Below, in pieces: positions 6,459 to 14,666 of a DNA stretch of 14,666 nt. The position numbers and the translations under genes are program-made. Below the pieces are notes generated by a model, which worked only from the letters and a program-made list of their open reading frames with translations, did no database searches and had not been told where the DNA came from. Origin of the DNA: Deinococcus sp. (lineage in GTDB: Bacteria; Deinococcota; Deinococci; Deinococcales; Deinococcaceae); assembly GCA_028287665.1 (NCBI GenBank), contig JAQBPF010000440.1:1-14666 (forward strand), in the 5' to 3' direction. Positions within the stretch are counted from its first letter, which is position 1. Each line of letters starts with the position of its first letter.

Positions 6459-7577
6459 ATGTCTGATCCTCCCCTCAACCGAGATGCGTTGGACCCCGAT
6501 GCGGTTCTGGCCCACCTGACCTTCGATCTGCCGCAGGATCGCATCGCTCAGTCGGGTGCCGAACCCCGCGACAGTTCGCGCCTGATGGTGGTGGGCGAGC
6601 CGATACAGCATCTGACGTTCCGCGATCTGCCCGCATTGCTGCGCTCCGGAGACCTGTTGGTCTTCAACGAAAGCCGCGTTATTCCAGCGCGGGTGATGGC
6701 CCGTAAGCCGCTGAAAGACGGCTTTGGCGGTGGTCAGGTCGAGGTCATGCTGCTGCGCGAAGAGGGCCGCGCCGACCTGGGGCCGCACATCTGGTCGGCC
6801 TACCTGAAACCCGCCCGCCGCGCGGGGCCAGAACTGCTGCTTGGTCCCCCCAACTCCCCCCACCGCGCCGAAATCGTGGGTCAACTGGAGGACGGCGCAC
6901 GCCTTCTGCGCTTCGCCTACGACATCAAGCCGCACCTGGACAGCATCGGGCGTTTGCCGCTGCCGCCCTACATCGACGCGGGCGACAACGACGAACGTTG
7001 GCGCGAGCGCTACCAGACTGTGTACGCCCGCGAACCCGGCAGCGTGGCGGCTCCCACGGCGGGGCTGCATTTCACCCCCGAATTACTGGCCGAGTTGGAC
7101 AGGATGGGCGTGGGGCGCACCGCCATCACCCTGCACGTGGGCGCGGGAACCTTCCGGCCCATTTCCGGCAGCGTGGCCGACCACGTGATGCACGCCGAAC
7201 GCTATTCCATCAGCGCGGCTACCGCCGAGGCCATCAACACGGCGAGGGCAGAGGGCCGCCGGATCGTGGCTGTGGGCACAACCACTGTTCGTGCCCTGGA
7301 AAGTGCGGTGGATACGGCAGGACAGGTACAACCCGGCGAGGGCGACACCCAGATTTTCATTACCCCCGGAACGCCGGTGCGGGTGCCCGATCTGCTGATT
7401 ACCAACCTGCATTTGCCGGGCAGCACCTTGCTGCTGCTGGTCGCGGCTTTTGCAGGTGTGGAGCGCATTCGGGCCGCGTACACGGCCGCGCTGCACGGAG
7501 ACTACCGGTTCTATTCGCTGGGTGACGCAATGATTCTGGAACGCTGTGGGGCACTGACAGCCAGCACAGTGGAGTAA
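6459..7577 (+). CDS. queA: S-adenosylmethionine:tRNA ribosyltransferase-isomerase QueA
   Basis: A 372-residue protein covering the full QueA family with no gaps. Motifs in order: FDLPQDRIAQ, DSSRLMVV, LVFNESRVIPARV, LPLPPYI, RYQTVYA-PGSVAAPTAGLHFT, HVGAGTFRPI, HVMHAERY, VAVGTTTVRALES, TNLHLPGSTLLLLVAAFAG, and the C-terminal YRFYSLGDAMIL. The enzyme transfers and isomerises the ribosyl part of SAM onto 7-aminomethyl-7-deazaguanine at wobble position 34 of tRNA, giving epoxyqueuosine. It starts at ATG 6459. There is no Shine-Dalgarno and no TANNNT before it, so translation is probably coupled to the NYN gene ending 17 bp upstream. No other queuosine gene is in the window. Confidence 0.97.
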   Translation: MSDPPLNRDALDPDAVLAHLTFDLPQDRIAQSGAEPRDSSRLMVVGEPIQHLTFRDLPALLRSGDLLVFNESRVIPARVMARKPLKDGFGGGQVEVMLLREEGRADLGPHIWSAYLKPARRAGPELLLGPPNSPHRAEIVGQLEDGARLLRFAYDIKPHLDSIGRLPLPPYIDAGDNDERWRERYQTVYAREPGSVAAPTAGLHFTPELLAELDRMGVGRTAITLHVGAGTFRPISGSVADHVMHAERYSISAATAEAINTARAEGRRIVAVGTTTVRALESAVDTAGQVQPGEGDTQIFITPGTPVRVPDLLITNLHLPGSTLLLLVAAFAGVERIRAAYTAALHGDYRFYSLGDAMILERCGALTASTVE

Positions 7578-7579
7578 CT

Positions 7580-7648
7580 GGAGCAGTGGAGGCGTTGGTG
7601 TTCCAGCTCCCCTCTGGGCGTGCGGCCTGCCAGCGGGTACTTTTTGAT
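7580..7648 (+). terminator. Possible terminator region after queA
   Basis: The 84-bp gap between queA and the convergent GNAT gene can form a GGAGC/GCTCC stem with an inner TGGA/TCCA. A second small imperfect stem (about 7615-7634) follows, and then a TTTTT run (7641-7645). The stems are imperfect, so this is only a likely termination region. Confidence 0.3.
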
Positions 7649-7685
7649 CCGTGTGTCTTGATTACCGTGACGTCTTGATCACGGT
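7641..7685. repeat. Small repeats at the 3' end of the GNAT gene
   Basis: GTCTTGAT occurs at 7655-7662 and again at 7672-7679 (period 17), with a partial third copy TTTTTGAT at 7641-7648. An inverted repeat ACCGTGA/TCACGGT (7664-7670 and 7679-7685, 8-nt loop) overlaps the stop codon. On the minus strand this could form a hairpin at the end of the GNAT message. Confidence 0.4.
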
Positions 7686-8618
7686 GACCCAGGCCGCCTC
7701 CCGCACAAAGCCCAGCCGACCATTGATGGCCAACATCGGCGCATTGGTACTGTGGTTCCCGGTGCGGACATGGGTAAAACCGCGTGCCAGCGCGGCGCGG
7801 GCCGAAGTCAGCTTGAGGGCGTAGGCTATACCGTTGCCGCGCCAGTGGGCCAGCACACCCGTCAACCCATTGCGGAGCGTGTGCGGCGCAGGGTTGCTCA
7901 CGGCATACAGTTCGTTGAGGCCCACCCACTCGCCGTCTGGGGCCACCGCCACAAACAGGCCGACCGGATTGATCTGATCCACGATGCGTTGTTGCCACGT
8001 TTCAAACGGCCAGACCTTCATGGGGGAAGCGGTCGGCACATCCCGCAAAAGAGCGGCAATCAGGGTATACAGCCGAAGCTGCTGCGCCTCGTCAAACGGC
8101 CCCAGTTCGCTGAGGGGCCGAATCTGGATTCCGGCCGCCTGCGCCCTGCGTTCCTGCGCGGCAAACGCAGCAAAGTCCAGTCTGGTCAGGTCAAGAACAC
8201 TGCTCCACGTCCGGTCATGCTCGCGGTAGCCGTGCGCCTGGAGCATCGGTAGTTCCCACCAGTCTTCGCGCGAGCGGCTGAGCAGGGTGTGTGCGCCGTA
8301 TTCGGCGGCCACCGCCTCGGCTTTCGCCAGCAGGCTGTCTCCCAGAGTGGTATGGCTGGGCAAGGTACAGACCGAGAGGCTCAGCCAGCCCCCGTGCGAA
8401 TCGCTGCGGGGCGTATCCACCTCATAGAGCCCCACCCAGAGGCCGCCCTCTTCCAATACTCCGCGCCTGTGCACCTCTCCGGGCATCTGGCCGCGCTCCA
8501 GCCGCTCCAGTTCGGCGGCAGTGGTGGGCGCGCCGGGGTGGGCGGCGGTCAGAAGGTCGGCCAGGCGATTGAGGTCTGTGGCGGGATGCCAGATCAGTTC
8601 GGGGGGCGAGTCAACCAT
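7662..8618 (-). CDS. Tandem-GNAT acetyltransferase
   Basis: A 318-residue protein with the layout of two GNAT domains. The N-terminal half (about 5-145) has the GNAT strand order (GGLWVGLYEV at 58-67, GGWLSLSVCTLPSHTTLGDSLLAKAEAVAAEYGAHTL region at 76-111), but its acetyl-CoA loop is not canonical. The C-terminal half (about 163-318) has IQIRPLSEL, then VGLFVAVAPDGEWVGLNEL and a good motif A in TGVLAHWRGNGIAYALK (253-269, with RGNGIA as the pyrophosphate loop). It ends in GFTHVRTGNHSTNAPMLAINGRLGF, the usual GNAT end. The N-terminal domain is probably degenerate. The substrate is unknown. ATG 8618 is the first Met of the recognisable domain; no ribosome binding site supports it, so the start is uncertain. 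The frame runs on upstream, antisense to the M3 peptidase, but that part is not a gene. It is divergent from the M3 gene. Confidence 0.82.
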   Translation of the reverse strand: MVDSPPELIWHPATDLNRLADLLTAAHPGAPTTAAELERLERGQMPGEVHRRGVLEEGGLWVGLYEVDTPRSDSHGGWLSLSVCTLPSHTTLGDSLLAKAEAVAAEYGAHTLLSRSREDWWELPMLQAHGYREHDRTWSSVLDLTRLDFAAFAAQERRAQAAGIQIRPLSELGPFDEAQQLRLYTLIAALLRDVPTASPMKVWPFETWQQRIVDQINPVGLFVAVAPDGEWVGLNELYAVSNPAPHTLRNGLTGVLAHWRGNGIAYALKLTSARAALARGFTHVRTGNHSTNAPMLAINGRLGFVREAAWVTVIKTSR

Positions 8619-8686
8619 GCACCAGCACAGCACGGCTCCGGCTTCCACACATCCGCCATTCGGCCTGTCTCCGATCTGTGAACTGA

Positions 8687-8714
8687 CCTCATTGAGGCTG
8701 TCTATACTCAGTGG
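8687..8714 (+). promoter_or_regulatory. Leaderless promoter of the M3 peptidase gene
   Basis: TATACT (8703-8708) is followed by CAGTGG and ATG 8715, without a ribosome binding site. A small palindrome CCTCA-T-TGAGG (8687-8697) sits directly before the -10 and could be an operator, though arms of 5 bp are common by chance. TGAACT (8679-8684, 18-bp spacing) is a weak -35 candidate. Confidence 0.55.
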
Positions 8715-10772
<2,058 letters not shown>

Positions 10773-10785
10773 GCGTTCTTCATTC

Positions 10786-10827
10786 AGAAGGCGGGGTTGC
10801 CCAGTGCAGCGCCGCCTCTTCTCTTTC
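10786..10827 (+). terminator. Terminator after the M3 peptidase gene
   Basis: AGAAGGCGG (10786-10794) pairs with CCGCCTCTTCT (10812-10822) through a stem with a 2-nt bulge, followed by a pyrimidine run (CTTTC). It lies 14 bp after the M3 stop codon. Confidence 0.55.
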
Positions 10828-10868
10828 ACTCGCCCGGGTTCCTCACAGCCCATACACGCCTCAGCGTT

Positions 10869-10874
10869 TAGAAT
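10869..10874 (+). promoter_or_regulatory. -10 element of the CAP-domain gene
   Basis: TAGAAT lies 8 nt before ATG 10883, with no ribosome binding site, so the transcript is probably leaderless or nearly so. No convincing -35 is visible. Confidence 0.5.
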
Positions 10875-10882
10875 CCCTTCAC

Positions 10883-11374
10883 ATGCTCAAGGTTTCTTTT
10901 CGGCACGTTCTGGGATTGCTCGCGGTGGCTGCGTCTGCCACAGCTTTTGCCCAGACCTCCGCAGAGTCGCAGTTGCTGGCCCGCCTGAATCAGGTGCGGG
11001 CACAGGGCGTCACCTGCCCCGGCAGTGGCCGCCGCCCGGTGGCAGGCGCTCTGGCCTTCAGCACGACCCACGCGCAGGCGGCCCGCCTTCAGGCCAGCTA
11101 CATGACGTCCAGCGGGCAGGTGACCCACACAGGCGCAGGCGGTTCTACACCCCGCATCCGTGCCACCAGCACGGGCGTCAATGCCGTCAGCGTCACCGAA
11201 ATCATTTACATGGGCACGGGCCTGAACCCGGAAGCGGCCATTCAGTGGTGGCTGCATTCCCCCGTGCACTGCTTCTGGATGAATGAGGCCCGCTACACCC
11301 ACGCCGGAGCCAGCATCGTGCAGGGGGCGCGGGGAACGTCGTATGTGGTGGTGCTCAGCAGTCAGCCGCGCTAA
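10883..11374 (+). CDS. Secreted single-domain CAP (SCP/PR-1-like) protein
   Basis: A 163-residue exported protein. The signal peptide is [10 protein letters not shown] followed by a hydrophobic run, with cleavage after AFA (residue 23). The mature part is one CAP domain: [12 protein letters not shown] (31-42) as the first helix, [18 protein letters not shown] (57-74), VTHTG with H82, VTEIIYMG with E106, [12 protein letters not shown] (119-130) with H129, and [11 protein letters not shown] with H140, ending in a YVVVLSS strand. H82, E106 and H129/H140 are candidates for the CAP cavity residues. C45 and C130 are the only mature cysteines and probably pair. The domain is short for the family and lacks any cell-wall-binding module. 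Bacterial CAP proteins are mostly uncharacterised. It is monocistronic, with its own -10 and a strong terminator. Confidence 0.87.
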   Translation: MLKVSFRHVLGLLAVAASATAFAQTSAESQLLARLNQVRAQGVTCPGSGRRPVAGALAFSTTHAQAARLQASYMTSSGQVTHTGAGGSTPRIRATSTGVNAVSVTEIIYMGTGLNPEAAIQWWLHSPVHCFWMNEARYTHAGASIVQGARGTSYVVVLSSQPR

Positions 11375-11380
11375 AGAGAG

Positions 11381-11416
11381 GGGGAACAGAAGGCCACGTT
11401 CTGTTCCCCTTCCTCT
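11381..11416. terminator. Strong terminator shared by the CAP gene and dxs
   Basis: GGGGAACAGAA (11381-11391) and TTCTGTTCCCC (11399-11409) form a perfect 11-bp stem with a 7-nt loop. It is followed by TTCCTCT on the plus strand and by CTCTCTTT on the minus strand. It lies between the convergent stops of the CAP gene and dxs and can serve both. Confidence 0.85.
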
Positions 11417-11428
11417 AACCAGCAGCGG

Positions 11429-13372
11429 TCAGACGCCCAGCGGCACATCCACTCCCAATTCTGCCAACACGGTGCGGATGGCCTGCGCGTCTATGCCTGA
11501 GCGGGCATGCACACTTTCCACGGTGGCGTGGTCCTGAAACTGATCGGGAATGCCCAGCACGCGCACGGGCACGCTGAGGCCCATCTCACTGAGGGCTTCC
11601 AGTACGGCGCTGCCGAAGCCGCCCAGCACGGTGTTGTCCTCCACGGTGATCAGGGTGCGGGCACTTGCGGCCACCTCGCGCAGCATCTCCAGATCCAGCG
11701 GCTTGACGAAGCGGGCGTTGACCACACCCACGCCCGGCAGGTCGGCGGCAGCTTTCTGGGCATAGTCGAGTGCCTTGCCGCCCGCCAGGATCACCACGTC
11801 CGAACCTGCCTGCACGCGCTCCCAGGTACCCCACTTCAGGTCAGGCCAGGTGCCTTCCGGCACGCGCTCGGTGTTGCCGCGCGGGTAGCGAATGGCAAAG
11901 GGGCCGGGGGTTTCCTGCGCCGCTTTCAGCATGCCGCGCAGCTCAACGGCGTTTTTGGGCAATCCGACGCGCACATTGGGAATACTCCGCAAGTAACTCA
12001 GGTCAAACACGCCGTTGTGGGTCGAGCCGTCTGCCCCCACGATTCCGGCCCGGTCGATCGCAAAAGTCACGTTCAGATTCTCGATGGCCACGTCGTGCAG
12101 CACCTGATCGTAGGCCCGCTGCAAAAAGCTGGAATAGATCGCCACGATGGGCCGCATCCCCTGCAGGGCCATGCCCGCCGCTGTGGTCACGGCCACATCC
12201 TCGGCAATGCCCACATCCAGATACCGCTTGGGGTGCGCCTTGCTGTAGCCCACCAGCCCGCTGCCCTCCCGCATGGCGGGCGTAATGACAAAGGTTCGGG
12301 GGTCCAGCTTGGCAAGTTCGGTCACGGCGTCGCCGAAGGCCGCGCTCCAGGAGTAGGTGGGTTTGCCCCCTGCCGATTTGGAGAGGTCGCCCGTGGCCGG
12401 ATCGAATTTGCCGGGGCCGTGCCAGTAGATCGGGTCGGCTTCGGCGTAGCTCAGGCCTTTGCCCTTGCGCGTGACCACATGCAGAATCGTGGGGCCGTCC
12501 AGATCGATCAGGCGTTCCATCAGCCAAACCAGTTGGCCTACGTTGTGGCCGTCTACAGGGCCCACGTAGCGCACGCCCATGGCGGCAAAGGGATTCACGC
12601 TGGCCGGGTCGAAGAAGTGGCGGGTGCTGCTCTTGGCGCGGCTCATCAGGTCGGCCAGAGGTTTGCTGACGGCCTGAACTGCTTTTTTGCCCGCGCCCTC
12701 GCCCTCCTGAAACCACTTCTGTACCTGAAGGCCGCGCATGAACTTGCTCATGGCCCCCACGTTTTCGCTGATGCTCATTTCGTTGTCGTTCAGAACGATC
12801 AGCATTTTGCGCTGCACGTCGCCAATGGTATTCAGGGCGGCCAGCGCCATTCCCCCGGTCAGGCTGCCGTCACCGATCACGGCGGCCACGGTGTAGTCCT
12901 CGCCCAGTGCGTCGCGGGCCATGGCCATGCCGAGCGCGTTGGCCAGACTGGTGCTGGCATGGCCCACGGTAATCGCGTCGTGTTCGCTCTCGCTGACCTT
13001 GGTAAAGCCCGACAGCCCGCCTTCCTTCTTCACGGTATGCATCTGGTCACGCCGCCCGGTCAGCATTTTGTGGGCATAGGCCTGATGTCCTACATCAAAC
13101 AGAATCCGGTCACGCGGCGAGTTCAGCACGTAATGCAGGGCCACGATCAGGTCTGTGGCTCCCAGGCTGCTGGCCAGATGCAGTCCGCCCACTGAACACA
13201 CCCGCGTGATCTCGTCGCGCAGTTCCTGTGACAGCGTGGGCAACTGGTCGCGCGTCAACCGTTTCAGGTCGGAGGGACTGTTCACGCGGTCCAGCAGGGG
13301 CGTCATGCTCTTGGACGCTGTGGCCGCCAGGACCAGTTCAGCGGGGGTGGGTTGTTCGGGACTACGGCTCAT
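11429..13372 (-). CDS. dxs: 1-deoxy-D-xylulose-5-phosphate synthase
   Basis: A 647-residue thiamine-diphosphate enzyme that joins pyruvate and glyceraldehyde 3-phosphate to give DXP and CO2, the first step of the MEP isoprenoid pathway; DXP also feeds thiamine and pyridoxal synthesis in many bacteria. Motifs: [19 protein letters not shown] (68-86), [15 protein letters not shown] (93-107), the ThDP/Mg site GDGSLTGG with N181 (167-181), the [15 protein letters not shown] segment (292-306), catalytic E391 in [21 protein letters not shown] with D448 and H452, and [10 protein letters not shown] (490-499). ATG 13372 is chosen because AGGAGG lies 6 nt upstream and [10 protein letters not shown] begins the family-like sequence. 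The same frame is open 55 codons further, but that stretch is the other-frame reading of the lipoprotein gene. The start overlaps the upstream stop as ATGA, so translation is coupled. In a Deinococcus it would supply carotenoid synthesis. Confidence 0.97.
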   Translation of the reverse strand: MSRSPEQPTPAELVLAATASKSMTPLLDRVNSPSDLKRLTRDQLPTLSQELRDEITRVCSVGGLHLASSLGATDLIVALHYVLNSPRDRILFDVGHQAYAHKMLTGRRDQMHTVKKEGGLSGFTKVSESEHDAITVGHASTSLANALGMAMARDALGEDYTVAAVIGDGSLTGGMALAALNTIGDVQRKMLIVLNDNEMSISENVGAMSKFMRGLQVQKWFQEGEGAGKKAVQAVSKPLADLMSRAKSSTRHFFDPASVNPFAAMGVRYVGPVDGHNVGQLVWLMERLIDLDGPTILHVVTRKGKGLSYAEADPIYWHGPGKFDPATGDLSKSAGGKPTYSWSAAFGDAVTELAKLDPRTFVITPAMREGSGLVGYSKAHPKRYLDVGIAEDVAVTTAAGMALQGMRPIVAIYSSFLQRAYDQVLHDVAIENLNVTFAIDRAGIVGADGSTHNGVFDLSYLRSIPNVRVGLPKNAVELRGMLKAAQETPGPFAIRYPRGNTERVPEGTWPDLKWGTWERVQAGSDVVILAGGKALDYAQKAAADLPGVGVVNARFVKPLDLEMLREVAASARTLITVEDNTVLGGFGSAVLEALSEMGLSVPVRVLGIPDQFQDHATVESVHARSGIDAQAIRTVLAELGVDVPLGV

Positions 13373-14148
13373 GGCTGGCCTCCTGTGGCTGGGGTGGCGG
13401 GGCTGGCAAAATTGCGGGCCGTCAGCAGCAGGGCTTCGGGTGTCCGGATGTCGCCTACAAACGGCGTAAACCAGATCTGCTGCGCGGCTGGGAACAGATT
13501 GCCCAGTTCGCCCGTAATTTGCCGCGTGATCACCCACACATCAAAGGTGCCGCCCGGCGTGCTGACCCGGCGGCGGTCCTGCACATCGTAGCGGTAACGC
13601 AGCAGACCTTCCGATTGCACCTTGCCGTCATCGCTGCTGACGCGGGCGGTGGTCGTGCCTTCCCAACTCAGGCCCACCCGCCACGCGCCCTCGGCGGGGG
13701 CTTCTACCCAGGCCGGACTCAGCGTGACCGTGACGCCGGGTTTGCGGAATCCCAGCAGCCTGACGCCGGAAGCGTCGACCAGTCGGTACCAGGTCTGATC
13801 GGCGCCGCGCCCGGTCAGCTGAAAGGCCAGTGCCGTTTGGCCTGCAAATACGGTGGGTCCCAGTGTCCGCAGCAGGTAGGGCACGCTGGCGGTGCCTTCG
13901 CCTTCCGGCACATAGGTCCAGTTGAGGCCCGTTTCACGCGGATAAAACGACACGCTGGCCGGTACGGTGTTTGACCGCACAGGCGGGTCGATCCGCGCTG
14001 GTGCCGGGGCACAGGCTCCCAGCATCAGCCCCCCCACAAGTACGGTTGGGGCCGCCAGACTCCACACGGCGGAAGAACGAATTGGCATACGGCCAGACAT
14101 GGCCTTCAGGCTAAAGCGCGGCATCCCCAGCATTCTGTCAGCATTCAT
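13369..14148 (-). CDS. Predicted lipoprotein co-transcribed with dxs
   Basis: A 259-residue protein if it starts at ATG 14148. An SPII signal ends in [11 protein letters not shown], with lipobox LGAC, so the mature protein begins at the Cys and is anchored to a membrane. The mature part (about 213 residues) is rich in beta strands: [69 protein letters not shown], then [23 protein letters not shown] recognise no family. The start is uncertain. ATG 14148 has AAAGGA 9 nt upstream but gives a 45-residue leader. ATG 14100 or 14088 would give a more usual signal length without a good ribosome binding site. A GTG at 14172 is also in frame. Its stop overlaps the dxs start (ATGA), so it is expressed with dxs. 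Confidence 0.8.
   Translation of the reverse strand: MNADRMLGMPRFSLKAMSGRMPIRSSAVWSLAAPTVLVGGLMLGACAPAPARIDPPVRSNTVPASVSFYPRETGLNWTYVPEGEGTASVPYLLRTLGPTVFAGQTALAFQLTGRGADQTWYRLVDASGVRLLGFRKPGVTVTLSPAWVEAPAEGAWRVGLSWEGTTTARVSSDDGKVQSEGLLRYRYDVQDRRRVSTPGGTFDVWVITRQITGELGNLFPAAQQIWFTPFVGDIRTPEALLLTARNFASPATPATGGQP
13379..13384 (-). promoter_or_regulatory. Ribosome binding site of dxs
   Basis: On the minus strand AGGAGG lies 6 nt before ATG 13372, inside the 3' end of the upstream lipoprotein gene. It decides the dxs start. Confidence 0.88.
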
Positions 14149-14157
14149 GACGTTCCG

Positions 14158-14163
14158 TCCTTT
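14158..14163 (-). promoter_or_regulatory. Candidate ribosome binding site of the lipoprotein gene
   Basis: On the minus strand AAAGGA lies 9 nt before ATG 14148. It is the best Shine-Dalgarno match among the possible lipoprotein starts. Confidence 0.5.
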
Positions 14164-14305
14164 GTCGCCCACATTGTCCGTGCTGTGGGCAGGTCAGGCG
14201 TCCCTCAAAAGCGTGAGAAGGCCGGAGCGTGAAGGGTGCGTCAGGTTGGTGGTGCTTCTGGGTGCGTCTACGTTTGCGCCGTCCCCCTCAACTGCTTTGC
14301 CGCCC

Positions 14306-14379
14306 CCACCATTGCAGGGGAGTATAAAAGCTTTTCACATCTCTAATGGTGGACGTTGCAGAGCGGCGGGGTGTCCACC
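14306..14379. promoter_or_regulatory. Half-site array around a -10-like element upstream of the lipoprotein-dxs operon
   Basis: CCACCATT (14306-14313) and AATGGTGG (14345-14352) are perfect 8-bp inverted repeats. The second copy, extended as GGTGGAC (14348-14354), is also an inverted match to GTCCACC (14373-14379). Between the first two lies a minus-strand TATACT (14321-14326) overlapping the palindrome AAAAGCTTTT (14326-14335), the likely promoter core. The layout suits an operator array; in RNA the pairs would be mutually exclusive. The rest of the 250-bp gap holds a direct repeat GGGTGCGTC (14234-14242, 14260-14268) and no gene. Confidence 0.4.
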
Positions 14380-14398
14380 TTCCATCCTCACCCGAACC

Positions 14399-14430
14399 AA
14401 AAAAAGGCGGCAACCTCCATCGTCGCCGCC
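14399..14430 (-). terminator. Terminator of the PspA-like gene
   Basis: On the minus strand GGCGGC and GCCGCC (14425-14430 and 14406-14411) form a 6-bp GC stem with a 13-nt loop, followed by seven T (14405-14399). It lies 31 bp after the stop of the gene at the right edge. Confidence 0.8.
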
Positions 14431-14461
14431 CCTGCATCTCCTTGTTCCTCCAACTGGGTTC

Positions 14462-14666
14462 TTACTCCAGCTCTGTTTTGCTCAGGTTCTGGTTGCCCTG
14501 GACCTTGGCTTTCAGGGCCGCCATTGCGTCGTCCAGATCCTTGTCGCGGCCCAGGTCTTTCAACTGGGCATCAAAGTCGTTTTCCTTGCGGAGGTCGCCC
14601 ATCGCCTTGTTGCGGTCTTCCATGCTCGCCACTTTTTCTTCCATGCTCTCGAAGGCGTCCATCGCG
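14462..14666 (-). CDS. pspA: PspA/IM30-family protein, C-terminal part
   Basis: Sixty-eight codons ending at TAA 14464-14462 are present and the 5' part lies beyond the window. The fragment is a charged coiled-coil: AMDAFESMEEKVASMEDRNKA, then a DFDAQLKDLGRD segment, then DLDDAMAALKAKVQG. The AMDAFE-MEEKV element and the closing short helix with ALKAK are characteristic of the PspA/IM30/Vipp1 C-terminal helices. The ATG at 14662 is internal rather than a start. PspA proteins bind and protect the cytoplasmic membrane under envelope stress. The gene has its own terminator, so it is separate from the lipoprotein-dxs operon. Confidence 0.82.
   Translation of the reverse strand, partial: AMDAFESMEEKVASMEDRNKAMGDLRKENDFDAQLKDLGRDKDLDDAMAALKAKVQGNQNLSKTELE

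Noticed and set aside
11507..13195. A 562-residue plus-strand frame antisense to dxs.
   Set aside because: It lies entirely opposite dxs, whose motifs are all in place. The composition (H, G, Q, A rich) is typical of the antisense frame of a GC-rich gene, and no start signals are seen.
13373..13537. A 55-residue N-terminal extension of Dxs.
   Set aside because: It is the lipoprotein gene read in another frame. The internal ATG 13372 has AGGAGG 6 nt upstream and starts the family-like sequence.
14149..14320. A riboswitch (for example a TPP element) in the lipoprotein-dxs leader.
   Set aside because: No thi-box-like CUGAGA segment or other recognisable aptamer core is present. Only short repeats are visible.

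Overview
The window looks like a chromosomal segment of a Deinococcus or close relative. Evidence: high GC; a protein with the DUF2259 signature; dxs and queA sequences of the usual form; and several genes whose ATG sits 5-8 nt after a TANNNT -10 hexamer with no ribosome binding site, the leaderless arrangement common in Deinococcus. I see no tRNA, rRNA, CRISPR array, insertion sequence or phage gene. Genes are short units, often convergent and separated by hairpin terminators.

Left part (1-4270). The 3' end of an unrecognised gene (2-280) precedes a secreted DUF2259-type protein (316-1029). A quinone/aromatic-electrophile detoxification cluster follows. It has a fused ring-cleaving dioxygenase plus alpha/beta hydrolase (1032-2705, minus), a divergent four-helix DoxX-like membrane protein (2915-3460, plus) and a MarR regulator of the MhqR type (3603-4127, minus). 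These are the parts of the Bacillus subtilis MhqO, MhqD, MhqP and MhqR system, with two enzymes joined in one polypeptide. This is the most interesting feature of the window.

Middle (4289-8618). A class I aminotransferase of the AspT-like (Ic) aspartate group is followed by a strong terminator that lies inside the longest possible reading of the marR gene and so fixes its start. A divergent operon then carries a NYN-domain (LabA-like) putative ribonuclease and queA. It has an unusual leader: an extended -10, a 16-bp palindrome at the predicted transcript start and a 53-nt pyrimidine-rich tract. A tandem GNAT acetyltransferase runs back on the minus strand.

Right part (8715-14666). An M3-family zinc oligopeptidase and a small secreted CAP-domain protein are on the plus strand. 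On the minus strand a lipoprotein gene overlaps dxs by ATGA. At the right edge is the C-terminal end of a PspA/IM30-type protein with its own terminator. Between the last two is a 250-bp regulatory region with three alternating CCACC/GGTGG half-sites around a -10-like element.

Most genes are housekeeping or stress functions. Nothing here clearly represents an undescribed defence or mobile system. The best leads are the Mhq-type fusion cluster, the NYN leader and the half-site array upstream of the lipoprotein-dxs pair.
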